This document shows, piece after piece, positions 1 through 8,449 of a DNA stretch of 64,000 bases. The notes under the pieces were generated by a model that was given only the letters and a program-made list of their open reading frames with translations, ran no database searches and was not told the origin of the DNA. A program made the translations under genes and the position numbers. Position 1 is the stretch's first letter, and each line of letters opens with the position of its first letter. The DNA is from Bordetella genomosp. 9 (lineage in GTDB: Bacteria; Pseudomonadota; Gammaproteobacteria; Burkholderiales; Burkholderiaceae_B): assembly GCF_002119725.1 (NCBI RefSeq), contig NZ_CP021109.1:3968001-4032000 (forward strand), given 5' to 3'.

Positions 1-2093
1 ACTTCCGGCGCCCGGCCCGCGCCGAGATTCCAGGTGGCGCCATCGCGGATCGCCAGCGTATTGGGATTCATATCCCCGGTCAACACGGCGCCATTGGACA
101 GCTCCACATTGAGGATGCTGTCCGCGTCGCGCTGCATGGCGCCGGTCAGGACCGTGTTGGACACCTGCACATCGGCCTGGCTGCCATCGGCGGCATTGAT
201 GAGCACACCGTTGGCGCCACGCAATTGCGCCCCGTCGGCAACCGCCACATTCGCCCTGCTGCCGCCCAATACCGAAATGGCGGCCGACGTGCCTGCGCCG
301 CCCAGCGAAGAGCCGTCGCCTGAAATCCGGACGGTGCCGCTCGCGCCGTTGTCAAGGCCAAGGCCGTCCGTGACGCGCGCTCCATTGGACAACTGGAGCA
401 GCGCGGTCGCGCCGTCCGCCGATATCCCGCCATTCAAAACGGCGTCCGGGTGGTCGCCCTGCACGCCGATGGTGGCGCCGTTGGTGGCCGTGGCCGCGCC
501 GTTCAAGGTGCTCGCACTGCCCAACCCGACGGTGGTGGCGGACCCGGCTCCGTCGGCCGTGGCCATGCCGGATAACGTGGCATGATCCAGGGTAAGGTCC
601 GTCGTCGCGCCGTCCGTGGCACTGACGGTCCCTTGCATCCGCGATCCGCCGGTTTGGGAAAAAACGAGCGAACTGCCGTTGCCAACCGCGCGGGCATCCC
701 CCGAAAGCGCCGTATTGTCGCTCTGCACCATGGCGCCTGCACCATTATCGACCAGCACCAGGGGGCCATTGGGCGCCGCCAGTGTCGCATTCGATAGCAG
801 GATCGTGGACCGGGGAGCCGTGCCGGGGCCGTCGCTCGTGGCGTGTATCGCCGCGCCTTGCTTTCCTTCGACGTGAGAGTCCGCCATCAGGATATTCGGT
901 CCTTGATCCGCCTGGGGGTTGATCGGCGAACCTATTCGAAGTCCGTCGACGTTGCCCACCACCGAACTGCCCTGCAGGAAGGAAATCTGCGCTGGGCCCG
1001 TTATATAAGCGCCCGCGCCGTAAAAGGGTTTGGGATTGGACGGCGGCGCGGCGGCGCCGATGCCGCCTTCGATACGCGTACCCATTGTGGTTACCGTGAC
1101 GTTGGAACCGTAACCTTGCGCATACAGGCCCGTGCCGCCGCTCAGCACGCCACCCGCGACGACGACCCCAACGCTCTTCGTGTTGAGCGGGCCTGCCTGC
1201 CCTGCGAACAGCCCCCAGCCGTTCGCCGCGGCATCCGCATTGACCGAGGTATTCGACAGCCTGATGACGTAATCCCCGGGTGTCCATCCTGGGATCGAAC
1301 CGTAGTTTTGCTGTTGGGCGGTAATACCGGCAAAAGTATTTTCTATCGTGCTATCGCCGATTGCCAGGGCCAGCGGCCCCGATGGCGCGGGGGATAGCGG
1401 ATCGGCGCCAAAATTGATCGCGGGCTGGGGATTCCCGGCGCCATTGATCGTCGAGTCGGAGATCGTGACTTCCCCGCCGTTCAGGGAAATGACGGGCGCG
1501 GTGCCCCGGCCGGTGCCTTGATCGATATTGAAGTTGGCGTCCACGGTTGCATGGTGGATCGTGGTATGCCCGGCCGTGACGATCCGGCCTACCACCGTGC
1601 TGCCGCGATTGGCGGGGTCTCCGGATACCGCCAATGTGGACCCTGGGCCGATCAGCGCGACGGACAGCTTGCCGCCAGGCAGGACCTTGACGATGCCTTG
1701 CTCGCCACGTGTCGCCAGCGTGTTCGACGGCAAGGACGCGTAGCTGGCGCCGGCTTCGGCGAAGCCCCACACCGTGCCGCTGATTGTCAAGGCATTGTTG
1801 TTGCCCAGGATGACGTTGCCCAGGGTGCCGGTGCTCGAGATGTTCACACTTCCACCCAGCTGGGTCACGTTGTAAACATCGCAGTTTTGCGGATTGTTGA
1901 CGGTCACCGGGCCGTTCGGCGTCAGATTCGCGCTCCCCGGCCGGAGCTTGGTCTCGGTGCGCAGATCCTGCCCTCCCGTGCAAACCAATGCGCGGTCCCC
2001 ATAGGCATGGGCCTGGCACATCCCCAAAGTGCAGGTCAGAGTGCAGCCCAGGTACCGTGCGAGCGTGCCTAGTCGAAATCTTCGCGTGTTCAT
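1..2093 (-). CDS. Pertactin-like autotransporter, N-terminal passenger part (3' end outside window)
   Basis: One open frame runs from an ATG at 2093 to the window edge without a stop, giving about 697 residues. The start at 2093 is preferred over an in-frame ATG six bases upstream because GGGAG lies at the right distance from it. The N-terminus (MNTRRFRLGTLARYLG) is basic, then hydrophobic, and ends in CQAHA before YGD, like a signal peptide. The rest is rich in Gly, Asn, Thr and Ala with recurring short beta-strand units such as ITISDSTINGAG and VELSNGAVLTG, typical of the right-handed beta-helix passengers of the pertactin/AIDA family. A segment near residue 690 (IRDGATWNLG) resembles the pertactin core. 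The beta-barrel needed for surface export must lie beyond the window. It is probably a surface adhesin; the ligand is unknown. It follows four tandem paralogous genes on the same strand. Confidence 0.82.
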   Translation of the reverse strand, partial: MNTRRFRLGTLARYLGCTLTCTLGMCQAHAYGDRALVCTGGQDLRTETKLRPGSANLTPNGPVTVNNPQNCDVYNVTQLGGSVNISSTGTLGNVILGNNNALTISGTVWGFAEAGASYASLPSNTLATRGEQGIVKVLPGGKLSVALIGPGSTLAVSGDPANRGSTVVGRIVTAGHTTIHHATVDANFNIDQGTGRGTAPVISLNGGEVTISDSTINGAGNPQPAINFGADPLSPAPSGPLALAIGDSTIENTFAGITAQQQNYGSIPGWTPGDYVIRLSNTSVNADAAANGWGLFAGQAGPLNTKSVGVVVAGGVLSGGTGLYAQGYGSNVTVTTMGTRIEGGIGAAAPPSNPKPFYGAGAYITGPAQISFLQGSSVVGNVDGLRIGSPINPQADQGPNILMADSHVEGKQGAAIHATSDGPGTAPRSTILLSNATLAAPNGPLVLVDNGAGAMVQSDNTALSGDARAVGNGSSLVFSQTGGSRMQGTVSATDGATTDLTLDHATLSGMATADGAGSATTVGLGSASTLNGAATATNGATIGVQGDHPDAVLNGGISADGATALLQLSNGARVTDGLGLDNGASGTVRISGDGSSLGGAGTSAAISVLGGSRANVAVADGAQLRGANGVLINAADGSQADVQVSNTVLTGAMQRDADSILNVELSNGAVLTGDMNPNTLAIRDGATWNLGAGRAPE

Positions 2094-2152
2094 CCCCATA
2101 ACTCCCTGGGCAAAGCTGGAAGCAGGCAAGACTATCGGGAGGTTGGCTACGC

Positions 2153-2163
2153 TTCCATTGGAA
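2153..2163. promoter_or_regulatory. Short palindrome upstream of the autotransporter
   Basis: TTCCATTGGAA is an 11-base palindrome about 60-70 bases upstream of the autotransporter start, in the 223-base gap after the last paralog gene. A regulator site is possible, but a palindrome this short could occur by chance. I saw no convincing -35/-10 pair in this gap. Confidence 0.2.
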
Positions 2164-2316
2164 AAATCTGATGCGTTGCTACCGGTTCGGCCCCACGCGT
2201 TGGCATCCGGTATTCGATGTGCGCGGAGCTTAGCAATGCGCCACGCCGGCCAGTTTTCTGAAACAGGATTTTCGTTTTGCTTTTTGCCCTTATCTCAGGC
2301 GGACCGTCCATGGGCC

Positions 2317-4287
2317 TTATCGCCCCGGACCCGGAAGCAGCTTTTGCAGGAATGCGCCTTCGCTGTAGGGCGTGACGGTATCGATGATCATCGCCCGGTA
2401 AGGCGACACGGCCAGTGTTTTCCCGTTCCAGTGCGTGAAATAAAGCCGGCAGTCGCTGAGGTCGATGCTATCGAAGTCCGATGCGGGAAATCCTGGCGGT
2501 CCATCGGGTTCGCCGAATTCGATCGTGATAGGTCCGTGTTCCGGTATGTCGGTGGGCTGGATGACGTAGGGAGGGAGCTGGAAACTGCGATAGTCATTCA
2601 GGTTGCCTTCGGTCCTGCCCGACAGCGTCAGGTACACCTGTATCCAGTCGCCCGCTTTGGGCGGGTATTGGTTCCGGAACGTCACCTTTACCTTCAGCGT
2701 CAGTCCCTGCCTGTGATCGCCGACAAGATAGTTGCGGGGCTCCGGCATCGGTTCCGGCAGCTGCCGCTGCGGCGGGAAGTCGTCCAGGGCGTCGCGATTC
2801 ACGATGACGCGCAATGGCTGGGACACCGCCGTATTGGACCGGTTCTTCATCGTGTAGTAGATATCGATGGCCTGGTTCTTGTCGAAGATGCCGGAACTCA
2901 GGGGGACCGCCATATCCAGGTCGTGGTCCAGAGCGGGTTCGCGCCATAGATTGCACGCGAGTGGAATATCGGCAGCGGGATCGAACGGCGTTCCGCCGTT
3001 TACATGGGCGTAGAGCGCCACCAGTGACCGGCCGTCGGTCAGCGGGTCGGCTGCGGTCGGAATGCTGAAAGGAATGTCCGGACCGTCCAAATTTATGTAG
3101 ACACCGTCGTTTATCAGCACGCCTCCGCTGGTTGGGACCCCGACATCGCACAGTGGCGCGGCCAGGCCTCGAATGGCCGGGTGAAAGGGAACAATGCAAT
3201 CGACCCCGATCGGCTGATCGGTTCCATAGATCTCCAACCGCACCGCGATTTGGCCGTTGGGATATACCAGTAGATCGTCTGCCGTGACCTCTTTCGTTCT
3301 CATCTGGCGGCTGGCCTGATCGCTGGTGGTCGGCGCGGGAGGGCGCGAGGGGCACAACCGCCGCGAGTAGTCGTCCAGGCCTTGCCAACCCAGCAGTATC
3401 CCGGCGGGATTTGCATTGCCGTCGATGTCCTCCATCGTTGCGGTGAACGTTACCCCGTCGATCGGCGACGTTACGGAACGAGGGCTCGGCGCTATCCCGA
3501 CACTGCCACCGCGCAAGACGACCGCTTTCAAGGGCACCTTTGCATGATTTCCGGTGCGGGTGTCTGTCAATGTCAGTACCAGGGCGCCTTGCCGTGAAGG
3601 CAGAGCATTAACTCGAATTTCACCATCGGTACTGGTGTAGGGAACGTCAAGGCGGGCCGAGCCGGCGGATTCGTTGTTTCCATCACCTGTCAGCGCGGCA
3701 GAAAATGGTCCGCTCGAGTAAGGTTTACCGCCGAGGGTCAGCCTGAGTTCCAGGGGTGTCGCCAGTGATCCCATTGAGCAAATCGTCGTCGGCTGACCAG
3801 CCAACGCATTGAGCGGCTGCGCTTCGAGGGTCTTGTTTTCGACCACCGGAGCGGCCGGCGCCGTGAAGTGCAATGGGACGAACGGCGAAGGCTGCTGTGC
3901 ATAACAGAGCGCGGTTGCCGTTGCCATGTAATCACTGGCGGTCGGCGCATTGCAGACGACGTATAGATAGACCTTTCCGTTTTGATCGGTCGTTACCGCT
4001 CCATCCTGCACCAATTGCGTGCGGGCCGGGTCGGCGTAGAGCACGATGTCGGTGGCGGGCAAGCCGCTATTGTCTTGCAGCAGCAGCGTCACCGGCATAT
4101 TGGACGCGGGATAAACGTCGCCGAAGCGTACATCGACCTCGATGACGTTGACGTCTTGTCCGCCAGCGGCGGCGTTATTCCTGAAGGCGCGCAGGTGGAC
4201 GACCGCCATGGCCGACCGGGTGCCGGCCTGGCTGGACCGCGCGGACACGGCAATATCCGTGATCCGCTGTGGAAACCGTCCTGTCAC
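2317..4287 (-). CDS. Tandem paralog 1 of 4: Ig-like multi-domain protein of unknown function (656 aa)
   Basis: I do not recognise the family. The start is a GTG at 4287 overlapping the upstream stop in a GTGA, which suggests translational coupling. There is no signal peptide or membrane segment. The protein looks all-beta, with roughly five modules: about 45-135, 165-260, 262-370, 405-500 and 525-640. Features shared with the three upstream paralogs are a C-terminal IDTVTPYS (635-642), the block SGIFDKNQAIDIYYTMKN (465-482) followed by SQPL, and AGDWIQVYL. A Cys motif ICSMGSLATPLELRL (169-183) is shared with paralogs 2 and 3. The LVALYAH and IDIYYTM stretches recall Ig-like modules of large Pseudomonas/Burkholderia surface proteins; that link is inference. 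Without a signal, the protein is cytoplasmic or leaves by a non-Sec route. Confidence 0.8.
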   Translation of the reverse strand: MTGRFPQRITDIAVSARSSQAGTRSAMAVVHLRAFRNNAAAGGQDVNVIEVDVRFGDVYPASNMPVTLLLQDNSGLPATDIVLYADPARTQLVQDGAVTTDQNGKVYLYVVCNAPTASDYMATATALCYAQQPSPFVPLHFTAPAAPVVENKTLEAQPLNALAGQPTTICSMGSLATPLELRLTLGGKPYSSGPFSAALTGDGNNESAGSARLDVPYTSTDGEIRVNALPSRQGALVLTLTDTRTGNHAKVPLKAVVLRGGSVGIAPSPRSVTSPIDGVTFTATMEDIDGNANPAGILLGWQGLDDYSRRLCPSRPPAPTTSDQASRQMRTKEVTADDLLVYPNGQIAVRLEIYGTDQPIGVDCIVPFHPAIRGLAAPLCDVGVPTSGGVLINDGVYINLDGPDIPFSIPTAADPLTDGRSLVALYAHVNGGTPFDPAADIPLACNLWREPALDHDLDMAVPLSSGIFDKNQAIDIYYTMKNRSNTAVSQPLRVIVNRDALDDFPPQRQLPEPMPEPRNYLVGDHRQGLTLKVKVTFRNQYPPKAGDWIQVYLTLSGRTEGNLNDYRSFQLPPYVIQPTDIPEHGPITIEFGEPDGPPGFPASDFDSIDLSDCRLYFTHWNGKTLAVSPYRAMIIDTVTPYSEGAFLQKLLPGPGR

Positions 4288-6239
4288 GCCCGGCCTCGTC
4301 CTCGTCGGCGCTGCTTCGCCATGCTGATTCCGGTGTGAGGCGATACCGTATCCACCTCTATATTCCTCGCGCGCGACTGTATCGGAGAACCGGCCACGGG
4401 TTCGTAGACGTAATAAAGCTTGCCTTCGGACCAGTCTATGTTTGCCAGTGCCTGCGGGAGGAAACCCGCCCGATCGCCTTCACGCCGGTCGAACACGATT
4501 ACAACGTTCTGGTTGCCATATGCCAGATCCTGTTCGGTGATGGTGTACCTCGCGAGCGCGAGCGGGACGTACACGTTGAGGTTCGCTTCGGTTTCACCGG
4601 TCAGATCGAGCCGAACCGTGATGGCGTCTCCCTTCTCGGGCTTGATCCGGCCAAGAAAATCGACGCGCACGGCGAGGACCCGGCTATTCGTGTAATCCTC
4701 TAGGAAATAGCGCCCCGGTATCGCGGTCGGCAGCGTCAGATAATCGCTGACCTGCAGTGGAGTGGTTTTCAAACTGTCCCGGTCCACGTCCAGGCGCAGC
4801 GGCTGCGAGTACGCTTGATTGCCGCTATCTATGACGTAGTAAAGGTCGACACTGCCGTTCTTCTGGAAAATGGGATTGATCAATGGCGCGAACATCATCA
4901 CCGTCTTCCCAACCAAATGCCTTTCGATCAGCTTGGCAGCGATTGGCTGGTCGGTTTCATGATCGAGCGGTCCCGGCGACGTTCGTCCGTATAACAGGAT
5001 CAAGGCCGTGTCGTCGAGCAAGGGATCGTCGACGATGGGGATATCGAATGGAACGCCGGGGAGTTCGGCGCATCCCGCCAGCGCGGCATCCGTAATGTGA
5101 GCTGTAAAGTCCGCCACGGGCGGCTCGAGTCCCTTGATCGCGGGTAAGAAGGGGACACGGTGGTATATCGTGAATGGGATGCCGGTTCCTATGATCCCAT
5201 AGACGTCCAAGGCGACGAAAATATTTCCCAGCTCGTAGGTCTGCAGATCCGTCTTGGTGACAGGCGTCGTCGTGTACTGGAATGTGGTCGGGTCATAATG
5301 ACTGGTGACGATGGGTTCAGAGCCCGCGAAGTATTTCTGGGAAGCCGGGTCGGCCCCACGCCATTGCAGCGTGATGCTGTCCGGCTGTTGGGTTTCCTCC
5401 CCCCAAAGAGTCATGGATACGGAGAGCTTGACACCATCGGGACAGGGGGCCGTGACGATCTCTGGATCCGAGGTGATGACGATGGATTTGAAGACGGTCG
5501 CAACCAGGGGCAACCTTCCCTCATTGCCGGTTACCAGGTCCTTCAGCACCAATGTGCACCGTCCATAGTCGTAAGGGAAGATCTTGACGACCAGCTCTCC
5601 CTTCTCGTCCGAGATGGGAATGTCGAAGAGAACCTCCCCTGCAGGACTTTCGTACACGTCGATCAAACTGCCGACAAAAGCATCCCCCACGACCGGGATG
5701 TCCTGCAGGGCCACTCGGACTTGCAACGGTGTCGTCAGACTGTCCATGCAAGCGATATTGCGGTTCCCGTTCGTCGGATTCAACGATAGCGTCCCTCGCG
5801 GCAGCACGAAAGTCACTGGACGCGAGAAATGAATGAGCTGAGATATCGTTTCGGCGCTGGGCCATACCGGCGTCGCCGTAAAACGATAGCGCCGCGCACC
5901 TTGCGCGTTGCAGTTGAGGAAGAGCGTGGCTGAACCGTTCGAGTCGGTTTGGATTCGCAGGTTAGAAACAGGCTTGCTGAACCATGCGTCGTAAAAAATC
6001 CCGACGTCCGATGCCCGCTCGTTGTTTTGGTCCAGCACGTCGATCTTGACATCGACATACGGCGCCGGCGCAGTACCAAGCGCATACAGGGTAGACACCG
6101 TCAGCAAGTTCGCGTGGCGGCCATCGGCGACGGCATTGTCGCGACGAGCTTCGATGGCGGCGATGACGCTAGGCTCATTCCCCGCAGAGGGGGAGTGTTC
6201 GCGCCATACCGCCAATGCTGCTGTCCAGTTGGGATCCAT
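4284..6239 (-). CDS. Tandem paralog 2 of 4: Ig-like multi-domain protein of unknown function (651 aa)
   Basis: A homolog of the genes on both sides, with no recognised family. The frame is open to a TTG at 6266 and an ATG at 6263, but those starts sit against a 10-bp hairpin (6268-6293) that would hide their ribosome site. I therefore prefer the ATG at 6239 (MDPNWTAALAVW), though the start is uncertain. Conserved pieces are CMDSLTTPLQVRV, the block NPIFQKNGSVDLYYVID followed by SQPLRLDVDR, KGDAITVRLDLTGETEANLN, GKLYYVYEP and the C-terminal VDTVSPHTG. No signal peptide or transmembrane segment is visible. The 3' end overlaps the next gene by four bases, so the two products are probably made together. 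Confidence 0.78.
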   Translation of the reverse strand: MDPNWTAALAVWREHSPSAGNEPSVIAAIEARRDNAVADGRHANLLTVSTLYALGTAPAPYVDVKIDVLDQNNERASDVGIFYDAWFSKPVSNLRIQTDSNGSATLFLNCNAQGARRYRFTATPVWPSAETISQLIHFSRPVTFVLPRGTLSLNPTNGNRNIACMDSLTTPLQVRVALQDIPVVGDAFVGSLIDVYESPAGEVLFDIPISDEKGELVVKIFPYDYGRCTLVLKDLVTGNEGRLPLVATVFKSIVITSDPEIVTAPCPDGVKLSVSMTLWGEETQQPDSITLQWRGADPASQKYFAGSEPIVTSHYDPTTFQYTTTPVTKTDLQTYELGNIFVALDVYGIIGTGIPFTIYHRVPFLPAIKGLEPPVADFTAHITDAALAGCAELPGVPFDIPIVDDPLLDDTALILLYGRTSPGPLDHETDQPIAAKLIERHLVGKTVMMFAPLINPIFQKNGSVDLYYVIDSGNQAYSQPLRLDVDRDSLKTTPLQVSDYLTLPTAIPGRYFLEDYTNSRVLAVRVDFLGRIKPEKGDAITVRLDLTGETEANLNVYVPLALARYTITEQDLAYGNQNVVIVFDRREGDRAGFLPQALANIDWSEGKLYYVYEPVAGSPIQSRARNIEVDTVSPHTGISMAKQRRRGRGRA

Positions 6240-6267
6240 GCCTGTATCTCTGTGCCTGATCATCAAC

Positions 6268-6293
6268 AGGCCGCCATCGCGAAATGGCGGCCT
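6268..6293 (-). promoter_or_regulatory. 10-bp perfect hairpin between paralogs 3 and 2
   Basis: Arms AGGCCGCCAT (6268-6277) and ATGGCGGCCT (6284-6293) enclose a six-base loop. In the minus-strand transcript the hairpin lies 54 bases after the paralog 3 stop (6348) and directly before the upstream candidate starts of paralog 2. No U-run follows, so it is not a classical terminator. It may set transcript processing or translation of the downstream pair. Confidence 0.5.
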
Positions 6294-6347
6294 TTCCCAT
6301 GAAAGCGGCGCGGCGCCGAATCCCGATCGCCGCCTTCTATCGCGCCG

Positions 6348-8363
6348 TCAGAACTTGGAGCTTGGGAACCGGACTCGCCAGAAGCGGGAGTCGGTATGCG
6401 GCAAAACGGTATCCACGGTGACGTGGCGCTGGGGCGATGTGTAGGTCTGGTTGGTCGCCTTGTTCGTGTACTCGTAGTACAGGTTTCCCCAGCTGTAGTC
6501 GATGTTGGCCAACTGGTCATAGGTGAACCCGGGCAAGTCGATTTCCACGGGGCTTTGCTTCACGTCGTCCGGCTGCACGGTATACAGGATGGGCGCCGGG
6601 CTGTACTGCCCGTTCTGATTGTCGATCGTCATTCCGTACGTGTCCAGCCGGACAAGGATCGAATCGCCGGCGTGTGGCGGCGTACTGGCGTTGAACCTTA
6701 TCTTCACTCCCCATGACTTGTGAGCGTCGTAGGAATCCTTGTAGTAATAGTTGTGCGGAATTCCGGACGGCGGTTGCAGCAATGGGCTGGGCGTGTTGCC
6801 ACTCAGGTCCTGCCGGTCCACGACGATTGCGAGCGGCTGCGATATGTTTTTGACCGGCCCGTTCTTCATCACGTAGTAAATGACTACCGTTTGATTGACG
6901 TCGAATATGCCGGTACTGAGCGCAATCTTGACCGGTAGATCGTGCCCCAGATACTGCACACTCCAGTTCTTGGAGGCCAGATAAAGGTCATTGTCGGGAT
7001 CCAGTTCCGTACCCCCGGCCGTATGCATGTACAGGGTGATGACGGACTGCCCAGTGCTCAATGGGTCCGCAGCCGACGGGATATACAAGGTGACGTAGCC
7101 TGTGTCTATGTCCGCGTAATCACTATCGTTTATGTAGGTGATGCCGTTTTCGGTATCTCCGATAGTGATGTACGGCGCGACCAGCCCTGTGATGCTCGAG
7201 TCGAACCAGTCTGGCTGCGTAAACGTCAGGGCATCCGTCGTTCCGTATAGGGACAATTTTGCGTTAAGGCCGCCATTGGGATAGTTGATAAAGTCATCCT
7301 CGGTGATGGGGCCGGTCTGGACCTGGCGGCTCGAGGGATCGTTTGTCGTCTGAGTAATCTGCGGGGAGGGGAGTTTCCCCGTCGTGAATGAGTCCGCTCC
7401 GGACCATTGGAGCAGCACGCCCGGGGGGTTTGGCGTGCTATTGATGTCCGTGAATGACGCGGTGAAGACCACCTTGTCGACAGGGCCGGTGATCGGATTC
7501 GGATTCGCGCTGATCTGGACGGGATCTTTCAGGACGATTGCTTTGAAGTCGAGCGTACCGGTATTGTTGGTGCTCGTATCGGTGAGCGTAAGGGTAAGGT
7601 CGCCCTGCTGCGTGGGAAAGACCCTTGCCATGATGTGACCCGCACCGTCCGTATAGGGGGTATCAAACTGGACGGCGCCGGCGTTGCCGGATCCTCCTTT
7701 CGGTTTGAGACTGCCCTGGAAAGGCCCGCGCGCGGCATACGGACTGTTGGACAACTTGACGAGTATGCCGATGCCGGTGGTCTTGCTTCCAACCGTGCAC
7801 GTCATGAGCGGTTGATTGGGGACCTGGTTTGTCGCCTGCAGGATCAATTGACCGGTGGGAACGACGTTGGATTGCTTGAAATTCAGCGGTGCTCCGTCGG
7901 TACTGCGCGAGCCATTGACGTACCCATACCATGCGGCATTGCAATCGTCTACCTTCACGACGTAGCTGCGGTCGGCGTGGGCCGTGCATACCGCATACAC
8001 GTAGCCGGTCGCGTCTGAATTGTCCAGCGTCAACCAGTGCTGGTTGTCAATTGGAATGGTGCATGCCGGGTCCTGATACAGCTTCACGTCGGATGCGGGA
8101 TTGTCGAGGCCACCCTCAACCTTTAGCGTAAGTGCGGCGCCAGGAACCGGAATGCCGGAGTCGACATAACCTGAAGACCACGCAATAGTCGCCTTGACTT
8201 GAATGACATCAGGATGCACGCCGTCGGCGCTTTGTCCGTCCATAATATTGGTCAAGTCGACAATGATACTTCCGATGTCTTTTTCCTCCGCGCTGCCAGC
8301 GGGCAATGCTTGTGCGGATTCGTTTTTCTGGACGTGGGTCGGGGCGGACGATTGTTGCGTCAT
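6348..8363 (-). CDS. Tandem paralog 3 of 4: Ig-like multi-domain protein of unknown function (671 aa)
   Basis: The largest of the four paralogs, starting at an ATG with a good GGAGAG ribosome site. The N-terminus (MTQQSSAPTHVQKNES) is polar, with no signal peptide. An N-terminal module (about 45-165) contains ASDVKLYQDPACTIPID, matching ATDIVLYADPARTQLV in paralog 1. It is followed by the Cys motif MTCTVGSKTTGIGILVKL and the shared blocks IPSAADPLSTGQSVITLYMH, STGIFDVNQTVVIYYVMKN with SQPL, HAGDSILVRLDTYGM, GNLYYEY and the C-terminal VDTVLPHTDS. Paralogs 1 and 3 look closer to each other than to 2 and 4. Function is unknown; regular beta-strand alternation and scattered cysteines point to a structural or binding role, as no catalytic motif was seen. 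Confidence 0.8.
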   Translation of the reverse strand: MTQQSSAPTHVQKNESAQALPAGSAEEKDIGSIIVDLTNIMDGQSADGVHPDVIQVKATIAWSSGYVDSGIPVPGAALTLKVEGGLDNPASDVKLYQDPACTIPIDNQHWLTLDNSDATGYVYAVCTAHADRSYVVKVDDCNAAWYGYVNGSRSTDGAPLNFKQSNVVPTGQLILQATNQVPNQPLMTCTVGSKTTGIGILVKLSNSPYAARGPFQGSLKPKGGSGNAGAVQFDTPYTDGAGHIMARVFPTQQGDLTLTLTDTSTNNTGTLDFKAIVLKDPVQISANPNPITGPVDKVVFTASFTDINSTPNPPGVLLQWSGADSFTTGKLPSPQITQTTNDPSSRQVQTGPITEDDFINYPNGGLNAKLSLYGTTDALTFTQPDWFDSSITGLVAPYITIGDTENGITYINDSDYADIDTGYVTLYIPSAADPLSTGQSVITLYMHTAGGTELDPDNDLYLASKNWSVQYLGHDLPVKIALSTGIFDVNQTVVIYYVMKNGPVKNISQPLAIVVDRQDLSGNTPSPLLQPPSGIPHNYYYKDSYDAHKSWGVKIRFNASTPPHAGDSILVRLDTYGMTIDNQNGQYSPAPILYTVQPDDVKQSPVEIDLPGFTYDQLANIDYSWGNLYYEYTNKATNQTYTSPQRHVTVDTVLPHTDSRFWRVRFPSSKF

Positions 8364-8449
8364 GGTTCTCTCCGAATGCGGGGCTGCCGAGTTGTGTATG
8401 GCGATGGATGCGGAATGTCGATGCGACGTACCAAGAACTTCAGCCGCGG

